From: Bolinopsis microptera
Lineage: Eukaryota; Ctenophora; Tentaculata; Lobata; Bolinopsidae
Direction of reading: 5' to 3'
Length of the DNA: 64,000 nucleotides
Assembly: GCF_026151205.1 (NCBI RefSeq)
Contig: NC_087079.1
Coordinates: forward strand, 7,290,169-7,354,168
The position numbers were made by a program, and so were the translations under genes. This document shows positions 42,301 to 52,599 of this stretch, one piece after another; the first letter of the stretch is position 1; every line of letters starts with the position of its first letter. A model generated the notes under the pieces. It saw only the letters and a program-made list of their open reading frames with translations. It had not been told where the DNA came from and made no database searches.

Positions 42301-44617
42301 CACAGTGACCACCAGCGGGAAAATGAAAAAGATTGAGTCTTCAAATATTTTAAATCTCCACTCCGAGTCTATGTCTTGGGAATCTGACTGTACCCTGTAC
42401 ATGCACCTACCGTCAGCTGGCACCCACCTGTACAAACATATTTAGTACCTAAATTACATATTTGTTTGTCAGATATCCATATCCAAACGAAGAGATTCGG
42501 TTAAGAATAAGCCAGGTAATAAGATCGTGTGGATTGGACGAATGTAGGTTACATGCTCAGACATAAATAAATCTGTAGCTCTTAGTCTTAGGTTAATTCA
42601 ATCTGGGCTAAAATCAAAATTCTTGTTCAACAATTATCACAAGTTTATTACTAACACTGCTACGTTAACTATACTTTGTAGTTGGATTGCCCATTGCTTC
42701 GCCATGTCAGTAGTGTAACCAGTATGAAGGAGTATGGCATGTAAAGCAAAAGAGAAAGAGAAAGTATATTTCTTACACGACTGTAGTATAACCAATATGA
42801 AGGAGTATGACATGTAAAGCAAAAGAGAAAGAGAAAGTGTATTTCTTACACGACTGTAGTATAACCAATATGAAGGAGTATGGCAAGTAAAGCAAAAGAG
42901 AAAGAGAAAGTGTATTTCTTACACGACTGTAGTATAACCAATATGAAGGAGTATTGCATGTAAAGCAAAAGAGAAAGAGAATGTATATTTCTTACACGAC
43001 AGTAGTATAACCAATATGAAGGAGTATGGCATGTAAAGCAAAAGAGAAAGAGAAAGTATATTTCTTACACGACAGTAGTGTAACCAATATGAAGGAGTAT
43101 GACATGTAAAGCAAAAGAGAAAGAGAATGTATATTTCTTACACGACAGTAGTATAACCAATATGAAGGAGTATGGCATGTAAAGCAAAAGAGAAAGAGAA
43201 AGTATATTTCTTACACGACAGTAGTATAACCAATATGAAGGAGTATGGCAAGTAAAGCAAAAGAGAAAGAGAAAGTGTATTTCTTACAGGACAGTAGTGT
43301 AACCAATATGAAGGAGTATGGCATGTAAAGCAAAAGAGAAAGAGAAAGTTTATTTCTTACACGACAGTAGTGTAACCAATATGAAGGAGTATTGCATGTA
43401 AAGCAAGATATGAGATGATAGATCCCCAAGTGATGTAAGTTATCCTTCGTGCACGTGTCTTCGTTATCATCACTTTGTACCTGCAAGTTACAATGGGTTC
43501 ATGTCTTATCAGTAAACATTACGAGGTGATGTTAGTATGGTTAGTTGGTGGTTAATTAGACGATTTTGATACTAAGAGTATCACTTATCAGAGTAGGGAA
43601 TTCAAAAACTCAATTTGCAAAATAAGCTAATAGATAATAATAATAATAATTTACGAAATAAGCTAATAACACAATTCATTAGATCAGTATCACATGAATA
43701 GTTATAACTATTCATGTAATTATATAAATATACTCATTAATTGCAAATTAAAATAAAACTTACCAGAATGGAAAGCTGATAGCAATGAACCTATCGAGTG
43801 AGAGAATAGCGATAGCACAAGCGTTCTGATAAGCAAATGCCCATGCTATGTAAGGTGACCAGAAGCAGAATGTAGAGACGGAGTCAGACGCAGTTGTTTC
43901 ATCAGGACAGGCTGATCCGCCGTAGAAGAGGCTGAGGTTGTTATTGTTATTAAATTCCCCATTATTTAGACACCATTAGATCTGATTATTAATTTCCATA
44001 GGATTAATCTAAAGTAGGTAACGTATTTGTGCACCTGTACAGTTGCAGCTGCTTCATATTTATGATTGCATTCTTATTTCCTAATCTACGCTAAATATTC
44101 AACAAACGGAGAGAAACATAATATGAAATTAACCATGCTGGCAGTGGAAGTGCCACTTCTAATCTGTACTAATTACTAACTTCTTAAACTTCTAGGCACT
44201 TACCTAGGGTGCACCATTCCTGGACCTCTGAACGTGACTCCAACAATTGCACTGCACAAGTCGGATACCTGAATTAAACTAGTAGTTGATGGCAACGTCA
44301 ATATATTCGGCTACATCTTTAGAGAAATACTATTAGTATTGAGTATCGTCGCTTAATTGAAATTCTGGTGATTAAGAATACTTGATCCAAATACAAACCA
44401 CAACATTGATGATAGCCAAGTACTGAGGAGTAAGAAGTCTCCTTGCTTTCCAGTACACGATCAGAATACCCAGGTTGAGGAATAGGGCTACACATGACAG
44501 CACTGTTATAGCTACACCAGAGTTGAACAGCACTCTGGTCAGAGTCTGGCAGTACTGGTCGGAGGGCTTCTCTTGAACTGCCAACATATGCATTGTTGGA
44601 CCTTGCTATAGGACCTT
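39128..44617 (-). CDS. Rhodopsin-class (class A) G protein-coupled receptor, complete
   Basis: Eight exons in phase give 414 residues: 44399-44617 (ATG at 44593; an in-frame TAG lies upstream), 44204-44268, 43764-43931, 43361-43480, 42274-42427, 41843-41993, 39676-39842, 39128-39352. All seven membrane segments are visible. N40 in LFLNLGILIVY is the TM1 Asn, D68 in VVSDLCSAIVG the TM2 Asp, C109 opens TM3 and pairs with C191 before TM5, DRF (133-135) stands for DRY, W161 marks TM4, P220 TM5, CVP (264-266) TM6, and NPIIF (314-318) TM7. The C-tail is basic, then Ser- and Pro-rich. The receptor couples an extracellular ligand to G proteins at the plasma membrane; the ligand cannot be told. The least certain join is the exon 7 acceptor (GTTTGAGAG), which is weak but restores frame. 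Confidence 0.9.
39531..39648. repeat. 45-bp-arm hairpin in the last GPCR intron
   Basis: ATTCACATTTCTGATTGTTT...GACAGAT (39531-39575) pairs with 39604-39648 with one mismatch; the loop is 28 bases. It may be a tiny foldback element. Confidence 0.9.
39676..39842 (-). CDS. GPCR exon 7, TM7 and helix 8
   Basis: Encodes SAIISVMIVSYIFFYVSPIV, NPIIF and a basic helix-8 region. Donor AAAAGG|GTGAGA, phase 0. The acceptor (GTTTGAGAG) is weak but gives the right phase. Confidence 0.87.
39872..39913. repeat. (GT)n(CTGT)n microsatellite
   Basis: Eleven or so GT units followed by four CTGT units, immediately upstream (on the minus strand) of GPCR exon 7. Confidence 0.95.
40090..41177. repeat. 367-bp direct repeat, near identical (40090-40457 and 40811-41177)
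   Basis: Starts CCCAGAAACCCTGACCGGAT and ends CGGTAACTTTTCCTGGGT in both copies; the only clear difference is a 4-base deletion (ACTAGCTAGTA to ACTCTAGTA). Recent duplication inside GPCR intron 6. Confidence 0.95.
41685..41710 (+). mobile_element. Helitron-like 3' terminus
   Basis: CCCGGCC-GTA-GGCCGGG hairpin (41685-41701), then TTACA and CTAG followed by T. A GC-rich hairpin a few bases before CTRR-T is the Helitron end signature. The 5' end is not certain; the body may reach back past the 367-bp duplication toward 39.9 kb. No Rep/helicase frame, so non-autonomous. Confidence 0.6.
41843..41993 (-). CDS. GPCR exon 6, intracellular loop 3 and TM6
   Basis: Acceptor TCCACTTCAG, donor CAATG|GTTTAT, phase 1. 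Encodes a basic loop (VIKSRHQKEEL) and CLTFCIVVSSCVPWILYFIS. Confidence 0.87.
42274..42427 (-). CDS. GPCR exon 5, extracellular loop 2 and TM5
   Basis: Acceptor TTTGTACAG, donor GCTAAG|GTATGT, phase 0. Encodes WVPADGRCMYRV and IFFIFPLVVTVVCYLFILAK. Confidence 0.93.
42704..43406 (-). repeat. 73-bp x 10 tandem copies of the TM4 exon end and donor
   Basis: Units start at 42704, 42777, 42850, 42923, 42996, 43069, 43142, 43215, 43288 and 43361; the last is the exon itself. Each contains about 45 bp of exon 4 and 28 bp of intron, with the donor CGT|GTAAGA kept in nearly every copy. Confidence 0.95.
43361..43480 (-). CDS. GPCR exon 4, TM4
   Basis: Acceptor AACTTGCAG, donor GTCGT|GTAAGA. Encodes YKVMITKTRARRITYITWGS then IISYLALHAILLHIGYTT. 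The frame joins exons 3 and 5 exactly, restoring the TM4 segment. Confidence 0.85.
43640..43700. repeat. Small ATA/ATAAGCTAATA repeat
   Basis: AATAAGCTAATA occurs twice around an (ATA)n run. Confidence 0.6.
43764..43931 (-). CDS. GPCR exon 3, extracellular loop 1 and TM3
   Basis: Acceptor AACCTCAG, donor TTCTG|GTAAGT. Encodes STFCFWSPYIAWAFAYQNAC and AIAILSLDRFIAISFPF. Confidence 0.93.
44204..44268 (-). CDS. GPCR exon 2, TM2
   Basis: Acceptor TTTAATTCAG, donor CCTAG|GTAAGT, phase 2. Encodes VSDLCSAIVGVTFRGPGM with the TM2 Asp. Confidence 0.88.
44399..44617 (-). CDS. GPCR exon 1 (start codon 44593), TM1 and start of TM2
   Basis: Acceptor ACTTACAG, donor GTTGTG|GTTTGT, phase 0; 65 codons. 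The 24 bases before ATG contain an in-frame TAG, which fixes the start. A 5' UTR exon should lie upstream. Its acceptor is copied four more times upstream. Confidence 0.88.
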
Positions 44618-44850
44618 CTGTAAGTTAGAAATTAAGACATATGCATTGTTGGGCCTTGCTATAGGACCTTCTGTAAGTTAGAATTTAAGACATATGCATT
44701 GTTGGACCTTGCTATAGGACCTTCTGTAAGTTAGAAATTAAGACATATGCATTGTTGGAACTTGCTATAGTACCTTCTGTAAGTTAGAAATTAAGACATA
44801 TGCATTGTTGGACCTTGCTATAGGACCTTCGGCTTCTGTAAGTTAGAAAT
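44585..44850 (-). repeat. 53-bp x 5 tandem copies of the GPCR exon 1 acceptor junction
   Basis: CATATGCATTGTTGGACCTT begins at 44585 (exon), 44638, 44691, 44744 and 44797. On the minus strand every unit reads ACTTACAG|AAGGTCC or close to it, then the ATG-containing start of exon 1. Confidence 0.95.
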
Positions 44851-44869
44851 TAAGACCTGAGGCTTTTCC

Positions 44870-46460
44870 ATTATATTAGTTTGGAATGATACACTTTTTT
44901 CACAATTATCAAAGCTTCTACCAACTTTTTGAAAGTTCAATTTGCGAGTGAAAATTGCTTCTTCAGATAATATCGAGTGACCGTAGTCGTATCAAAAGTT
45001 ATTTAAGGCCATGGACACAAGTAGAAAGTTGTTACCATGGACACAAGTAGAAAGTTGTTACCATGGTACAAGAAGAAAGCTGTTACCATATTCTATAACT
45101 ATAAGTATAAATTGTAAAAACAAGACAGGTATTGAGAAATAAGCCGATCATCTGCTCAATAATCAATATGTATATCTGGTCAGACGTACGTGACGATTAT
45201 TTATTTTATCAGCTGGATGGTATGATTTCTTTTAAAATTTGTTAATCGCTAAATCACGCCACTATAAATATCAGAATCATCCATTTTGAGTCTTGACTTT
45301 GAGTAACTGAAATCGAGGCCGAAACCTTATCCAGCATCTGCCATTTAGTTGAATCAGCTCTAATCTACAAATGATTATCATTTCATGTGGCTGTCCCTGT
45401 AGTGAAATAAGATAATGTTTAAGAAAAGATTACTGATCAGTAGCTTCTATCAATAGGAATATACAAATTAATATGCCTGTCATACTTATAATCCTGGGAC
45501 AAAGCTTTCAGTAAAATATTAATATCGAATCTGACGAAACAGATATATATATTATTATTAACTCTGAGAAATAAGGGCAAGGGGGTGCAGCTGTTCATCC
45601 TTCTAGACGTTGCTTAGCCTGACACACGCGTAGCGCGTGTCTCGCTACTGAAAAATAGTTGAGGTCGCAACGTGAAACAAGTACAACCGGCCGTCCACAT
45701 GAATCTATGAATAATGTGATATCAAATGAATATATGAACAAGCTTGATTTCATTTTCATTGCTGAAGGTTTCGTCCGGCCCAGGCCTGATATAATAATCA
45801 GTCAATTGACTGTTAATACTATTATAATAATGTAGTTTGACGGATGATGCGGTTTGAATTTCTCCGAAAAGTTTGAAATGTTCGAAATATTCGACATTAA
45901 AAAGAGTTTCTGGGGTCTGATAGATTTTAAGTTTAACAACTAAATGACATGATGTGGTCGCCACCAAACTTTTAACCACCGGTGACCGGTACATAATGAA
46001 GAATTAATCTGCTGCTTGACGGTGACCTCAATGACAAAATGTTTTATATAATTGATAATATATCAGTGAGGAGCAGCGAGTAGGTAAAATTTGTTTAATT
46101 TTTAAATAGATAGCAATAGCATTAAGCATTTGAATATGTTGATACTTTTGCTTTTCGATAAAAAGCAAAAGTCCTAGATTTAAATATCGGTACGTATGCA
46201 GAAGTATAATCCAAGTCGCATTAAGATCAAACTCAAAGACATGATAATAACCAAAACACATGTATATACAGAAGAATTAAATATTAAAGCACCTGCCATT
46301 TTCTGCTAAATTGTGATTTGAGATAAAAGAAGATAAACTGCTCGAGTCACAAATGAAATTGAATGATAATGCAGCTAAAAACCCGCGTCAAAGCCGCAAG
46401 AGTAAGCTCAGAGTAACAAATGATTACATAACTATTAACTGGCATGTGATAAGAGTAACA
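44870..46460. other. Intergenic stretch, no gene recognised
   Basis: A duplicated GTTACCATGGACACAAGTAG word lies at 45000-45070 and a palindrome ACACGCGTAGCGCGTGT at 45623. No coding resemblance found; a GPCR 5' UTR exon and promoter may be here but cannot be picked out. Confidence 0.4.
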
Positions 46461-46479
46461 AGGACGTCGAGTGTCGACC

Positions 46480-47030
46480 AGATGCTCCATGAATTGGAAA
46501 TTACATTTAGAGGACTAGAAGTAAAGGGTGGAGTAAAGGGTGGAGAAGTAAAGGGTGGAGTACCTTGAAATTTACGAAATTAGACGACAACTTGAGAAGA
46601 TAATCTAAATCATAACAAATTATATTTATACCAAAACATTAAGAATGTTATATTTAATGTTGAATGTTATGCACAGCTTTCTTGAATATTAGGCATAGGC
46701 AGACCGTCAAGTGTCGACGGTCGACGCAGAGTTGACCAGATGCTCCATATGAATTGGAAATTATATATTAGAGGACTAGATCAGAAGGGTGGAGTTATAC
46801 CGCGACAACTTGAGAAGATAATCATAACAAATTATATTTATACCAAAACATTAAGAATGTGATATTTAATGTTGAATGTTATGCACAGCTTTCTTGAATA
46901 TTAGGCATAGGCAGACCGTCAAGTGTCGACGGTCGACCAGATGCTCCATATGAATTGGAAATTATATATCAGAGGACTAGAAGGGTGGAGTTATACCGCG
47001 ACAACTTGAGAAGATAATCATAACAAAATT
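46480..47030. repeat. Tandem repeat of about 200-260 bp, three copies, last interrupted by a hAT element
   Basis: GATGCTCCAT(AT)GAATTGGAAA starts at about 46480, 46739 and 46940; AGGCAGACCGTCAAGTGTCG and ACCAAAACATTAAGAATG recur in each. The third copy resumes at 48103 after the inserted element. Confidence 0.88.
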
Positions 47031-48102
47031 CAGGGGTGTAGGAAGCGGGGGGGCAGGGGGGGCCATCGCCCCCCCCCCATGAAATCTGGGCAAGGGGCCA
47101 AAAAGGGCCAACTTTTTAATTTAGGCTTCTAAAAATTTTTGGGAAAAATTTTTTTCCCCGAAAATTTTTCTAAGTCAAAAATTTTCAAAGTTTTCTTGAA
47201 AATCACTTTTGTTCATGTTTCATGCTACCCTGATCATTATGAGCCAAAAATATTTTTTCGGTTTTCGAAGTTCGATACACGATTTTGGACTCGAGGGTTC
47301 CCCTTTGTAATGCGATCTCGGAAGGCAGGCCTCCCCTTCGCAATACGAGCTCGGAAGCGGGAGCTCTGCTTTCAGAGGTACGTATCGAGAATGACTCGGA
47401 CCGAAAATTTTCTAAGTCAAAATTTTTCAAAGTTTTTCTGGAAACTACTTTTGTTCATGTTTCATGCTACCTTGATCATTCTGAGCCGAAAAATATTTTT
47501 TCGGTTTTCGAAGTCCGCACCTACCCTTCGATATACGATTTTGGACTCGAGGGTTCCCCTTTGTGATGCGATCTCGGAAGGCAGGCCTCCCCTTCGCAAT
47601 ACGAGCTCGTAAGCGGGAGCTCTGCTTTCAGAGGTACGTATCGAGAATGACTCGTACCGAACATTTTCTAAGTCAAAATTTTTCAAAGTTTTTCTGGAAA
47701 TTACTTTTGTTTATGTTTCATGCTACCCTGATCATTCTGAGCCGAAAATATATTTTTCGGTTTTTTGAAGTCCGTACCTTCATTCGGAAGGTTTTGGATC
47801 TAATACTAATTATAGAAAACGTGATATTTGGCCCACAGATTTGAAGGAAAATATGCGAATTTGGTCCTCAGATTTAAAGGAAAATGCGCAATTTGACACG
47901 GAGAACTGAAAAAATCGCGATTCGTCGTAAGGCCAGGATCTGAAAAATCGCGACTTGTCGCGGCAAGCGTGAAAACTCGCGATACCGCACATGCTGCAAT
48001 TTCCTTTTGTCCTTACCCTCGAAATTCAGGCTTTGGCGCGAAGCGCCAAAAAATATTTAGGATTTGGCCCCCCCCATGAAGAAAATCATTCCTACACCCC
48101 TG
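47031..48102. mobile_element. 1.07-kb non-autonomous hAT-like element
   Basis: Perfect 14-bp inverted ends CAGGGGTGTAGGAA. The right flank TAACAAAT and left flank TAACAAAATT look like an 8-bp duplication with one copy altered, and sequence of the surrounding tandem repeat supports the original site ATAACAAATTATA. The inside holds about 2.5 copies of a 240-257 bp unit (TTTCATGCTACC at 47218, 47460, 47717). No transposase. Confidence 0.85.
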
Positions 48103-50336
48103 TAACAAATTATACCAAAACATCAAGAATGCGATATTTATTCACATAGCCATGTGCCTACGCGTACTACGGCGGTCGCGCGCTACTGCAAGCGAGAGGG
48201 CTCTGGTTTAGTTAGAGCAACGATATTTAATGTTGGATGTTGCACAGCTTTCTTCATTCTTGATCCAATGATTATTATCGACCTCCGCGGGACGAATATT
48301 TGGCAAAGGCTAGTACATAGTACGGGTGTGGCTATGTCTTTAAATATTTGACCATCAGGATAATTATTATTATTAGTTATTATTAATATAATTATTAGCT
48401 CACTGGCAATTCTTATTAAACCTAGGCAGCTGACTTCTGAGTTTTGACTGCTGCATAAAGTTTAGGTTATTTATATCGGCATATGTCATCGTATTAGTAA
48501 TAATACGCAAGACTGACACGGGGGTCGGGGCAACTCGTTGTACTTGTATGTTGTAAAAATAGCTCGAACGCAAAACTGCACCTTTAATTTATATAATTAT
48601 AATGATTAATTGGAAATCCCAAATCCCAAAGGGAAAGCAAAACGAAAACAGGTGATAAATATTTTAATTAAATTCTATAATCTGGGAGAACGTCTGTAGC
48701 AATGATAAAAAAGCCATGTCGGCCCTCATATCGGGGGGTCTGTAAACGCGATGCCGTGTAACCACGACGACACACGCAAGATGCCGTGTAACCACGACGA
48801 CACACGCAAGATCACGTTACTGATAGTACTATCAGTATCGGAAGTGTTCGGGGCGATAAAACAGTTCGTCCTCTAGTTTATACCTCTCACTCCCACAGTC
48901 TCAACTAAAATCTTCTTTTTAGCAGCATGTAGTGGTGGGAAATCATTCCAACTACCGGCCAGTATAACACTAGACGCTAGACGCATACTATATTGAGTGG
49001 TTGGGGAAGGCGTATTTTTTCCTGCACAATGATGTAATGCTGAGAGTGGTTTTCAGTTTCCGTGAGTTTTATTTAGAAATAGAGGTATTGTGTCATCGAA
49101 TATCGTAATTAAAACATTCGGCAATTGGTAAACTAAAGTTATTCAAACAATTGTAAAGTGCTTATATCATGGCCGGTAAGAATAAGATTAACCCACCAGT
49201 TCAGAATGTAGAATTAAAATTATTAAGACTAAGAGTTAACAAAGCATCAGCTTCAGAAGGATATCTCGCATACCAAGAGTGACATTAACACAAAGCCTAC
49301 AATTTTGAATGTTGAAGACAAAGTAAACGCCGCCTCTCACGTTCTGATAAAGAAAAACCTAAAAATTTAGACAAAGAAATTATATAATTTACTACCTCAA
49401 ACTCAAAGGAGACACTAAAGCTAAACAAGTATCCAATATCCAGATCAAGTCGAGTACAACATGGACTCAGACTAAGTCTAATACTAGGACCACAGACAAG
49501 AAACTACCTTTTCGGAGATACAAGAACAGATGTCCCCGCTTCAAGAACACGACATCTGGAACGGTTTGTGACTTTGTGACCACTCCACACGGCTATAAGA
49601 GTGAATCACAGTATGGTAATGAAGTACAGGTTCTAATGTGCTTAATTTTATTACCTGCTCCATAGGTGGATTCGGACATCACATCTGTTCATTTGCAGAA
49701 TCTGATTCTGGGTTCCGGTTGATAGCTTTCAATTTGCAATGTTCAAAATCGATAATTTGACTACCACAAAGCACGGAGGAGCATAAAAAGATCAGTCGCA
49801 GTTGGCGCACTTATCGTATGGTATTATATCAACTGAGGCCATGGGTCCATTTGTGGTGAAGATATCCAATTCCATCACCACAGAAAATAAGAAACTGCCC
49901 TTCAACCAATTACGACTACTGATTTGTGCCATTAGAATTTAAAGTCAATGTAGTTCAGCAACAAAAAATTTCAGCGCCAGTCAACAGGGTGGATATCAAT
50001 GTGTAGATATGTGTACTGATCGGGGGAAGGAAAAGTGGTAGAATGAGACGTCGAACAGGAGTAAAATGTGAAAATCACAGCAGACAGTTTCAGCTGGTAG
50101 TAACAGACTGTGCTACTCAGTAACTGAGAGTTACAGAGAGTAACAGCTGAGTGTTACAGCTGAGTGTTACAGCTGACTGTTACTGAGTCGAGGGGCTCCG
50201 GTGAGGAAAGAGAAGGTAAGAAACGTGACGTGTCTACGCAAAATGTAAGTGTCTCACCCGAAGACTAAACTATACGAAAGAAACAACTTTGTTAAACAAT
50301 CCAGACAGCACTAGTCTGTTGTTTGTTGCACCCTGT
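48103..50336. other. Spacer with a perfect 30-bp duplication; possible decayed coding
   Basis: GATGCCGTGTAACC-type 30-mers repeat exactly at 48751-48780 and 48781-48810. A short frame at 49169 (MAGKNKINPPVQNVELKLL) stops after 38 codons; the following kilobase has codon-like texture but many stops and no recognised family. GAGTGTTACAGCT repeats lie near 50140. Confidence 0.45.
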
Positions 50337-50342
50337 TGGATC

Positions 50343-50828
50343 GGGGGGGGGGGGGGGGGGGGGGGGGTCCAAGGGGAACTTTGGGGTGTTTTGGGGAACT
50401 TTTTTTTGGGGAACTTCAGGAAACCTGGGGGACTTTCCCAAAGTTCCCCAAAAAATCATCAATGAAACAAATAATTTTGGGGAATTTTGGGGAACTTTTT
50501 TTTGGGGAACTTCAGAAAGTTCCCCAAAATTCCCCAAAGTTCCCCAAAAAAATTATCATGCCAAAAAAATTATCATGCTGCAAGTATCAACAAGTAAGTT
50601 AAGATTATACCTTATAATAACATACATGTTAACATTAACGGGTATTAATGTATATTAGAGAAATTTTGAATAATTTTGAATAATTTTGAATAATTTTGAA
50701 TAATTTTGAATGATTTTGGGGAATTTTGGGGAACTTTGGGGAGTTTTGGGGAACTTTTTTTGGGGAACTTCAGAAATCTTGGGGGACTTTCCCAAAGTTC
50801 CCCAAAGTTCCCCTTGGACCCCCCCCCC
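50343..50828. mobile_element. 486-bp poly-G/poly-C inverted-repeat element
   Basis: Left end (G)n-TCCAAGGGGAACTTTGGGG is matched by the complement at the right end CCCCAAAGTTCCCCTTGGA-(C)n. Both sides carry TGGATC (50337-50342, 50829-50834), a likely 6-bp target duplication. The body is made of GGGGAACTTT and AAAGTTCCCC words in both orientations with AATTTTGAATA repeats. Confidence 0.72.
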
Positions 50829-50834
50829 TGGATC

Positions 50835-52017
50835 AGCACGCAGGAGCTACAGATTAACCACTTAACAACTGGTTAGAAGATAATAATGGTTAACATTTTA
50901 ACTGAAAATCCCCACAAAACTGAACGATCGGACTCACTTCAGAGCATAATTAATTTAAGGAGACCCTTGTAAATTTGTAATCTAAACTATTGTAGCATCA
51001 ATCTTTACGAGTGATTTGTGTAGGACACCTTCCCTGATAGTCAGATATTTGAACACCCTGTTAACATCATGTTAACCCTATTAACCCTGTTAACATCATT
51101 CCGGCGAAAATTATATTTATTGCAAATGCAAACCAGCTTCTAGTATTTAGTAAAACTTACAATTAATTACAGATTACATTTCTTGCATTATTAAGATAAT
51201 ATTTCCCACCAAAAATTTGCAGCAAAGACTGAGTACCAGAATAATGAATATGAATGAAACTAGAGGGAGGATTTTTATAACCCAGCCATGATACATCTGC
51301 TTTTAAACGAATAATTCATCAAAACTGCGAATAACTTAATACTTAATTTTGTAATACCAAATATTCTTGTAAAAAGAGGGTGGGTTTGTTTGCATTATTG
51401 CCTGATCTATTCAGTGTTAATTAATTCATCATTTTATAAACCCTTCAATAAAATCAACATTTATATCATGTATTAAAATATATATTATCAAAATCCTGTG
51501 CATGATTTTAAAATTGCATGTTGGAAATAACGGAATAATCACAATTAGCGATAAATTAACAAATTAGGAACAGATTATATCAATGTGAGAAGTTCCCTAT
51601 TTTCCGATTTCTAAAGATAGAAACTCTTCCGAAAAGACAACAGCTAAGTCGGTTGCAGTTCGAACAGGGGACGGGATTGCTGAGCTTGTTTGGACTTTAC
51701 GGCGACGCCTGAAAATTGGGCATTTAAATGTTTAAATTTTAGGTAAACTAAGGAATTGTTAATTTGAATTGTTAACACAAATTTTATCCCCAAAACACAG
51801 AATAACAATAATCTTTTGACACAAATCTCATGCAACTGATCATGCAACCGTGCAAAATGTTATTCATCATTCTAGGGTCATCTACATGAAATTAACCCAG
51901 CTGACATAATAGAATTTCGATTTACAAAATGTTTTGCGTTGCAATTGCCATACAACAGCCATCATCACGAGGCCACCACTACCTAGATGTAAATATTAAC
52001 TCTAGAGAGTTTCCTAG
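50835..52017. other. AT-rich stretch downstream of nucleobindin, nothing recognised
   Basis: No gene, terminal repeat or RNA structure recognised; probably includes the nucleobindin 3' UTR. Confidence 0.4.
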
Positions 52018-52599
52018 TTATTGCTGAACGTTCAGTTTCTCCTTCTCCAGTTCTAGGGACTTCAATTGAGCTTCCAGTTCTTTTTTATGCTCCTCCCGCT
52101 GCAAATCCGCCTGCTTTGCTTGTTCATCTTGCTGTTGTTGAGCATCAATTCCGGCATTTCGTTGCTGTTCTGCCTGAATGTCAGCGTTTCGTTGCTGTTC
52201 AGCATGAATCTCAGCATTTCGTTGCTGTTCTGCCTGAATCTCAGCATTTCGTTGCTGTTCTGCCTGAATCTCAGCGTTTCGTTGCTGTTCTGCCTGAATC
52301 TCAGCATTTCGTTGCTGCTCAGCCTGAATCTCAGCATTTCGTTGCTGCTCAGCCTGAATCGCAGCATTTCGTTGCTGTTCTTCTAGACGTCGCTGTTCTT
52401 CTTGGCGTTGCTGTTCAAGCTGGACTTCTGTTTGCCTTGCTTGTTCTTGTCTTTGTTGCTCGGCTTGAATTTCTGCCTCTCTCAGCCTCTGTTGATGGGC
52501 TTGCTGTTCAGCCTGTATTTGCTGGTCGTGTTGTTCTTTAATCCGTCGCTGTTCATCTGCTATTCGAATCTCATGCTCCCTGGCAATCTCTTCAGCTGA
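52018..52599 (-). CDS. NUCB: Nucleobindin last exon, Gln-rich coiled coil
   Basis: Acceptor ATAAATCCCAG, phase 0, 193 codons and stop. Begins [20 protein letters not shown]; the middle is eight copies of a 10-residue unit close to [10 protein letters not shown]; ends [12 protein letters not shown]. Confidence 0.9.
   Translation of the reverse strand, partial: SAEEIAREHEIRIADEQRRIKEQHDQQIQAEQQAHQQRLREAEIQAEQQRQEQARQTEVQLEQQRQEEQRRLEEQQRNAAIQAEQQRNAEIQAEQQRNAEIQAEQQRNAEIQAEQQRNAEIQAEQQRNAEIHAEQQRNADIQAEQQRNAGIDAQQQQDEQAKQADLQREEHKKELEAQLKSLELEKEKLNVQQ

Noticed and set aside
42440-42560. Alternative TM4 exon (reading DLITWLILNRISS)
   Set aside because: The boundaries did not fit phase and would leave a 30-base intron; the exon at 43361-43480 joins both neighbours exactly and encodes a better TM4.
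42704-43406. Regular 73-bp repeats considered as a CRISPR array
   Set aside because: There are no unique spacers, the whole unit repeats, and it is derived from a GPCR exon end.
45610-45660. ACACGCGTAGCGCGTGT palindrome as a second Helitron end
   Set aside because: No CTRR-T follows at the expected distance.
52066-52541. Plus-strand frames of 106 and 141 codons
   Set aside because: They are antisense to the Gln-rich nucleobindin repeat, whose 30-bp period keeps several frames open.
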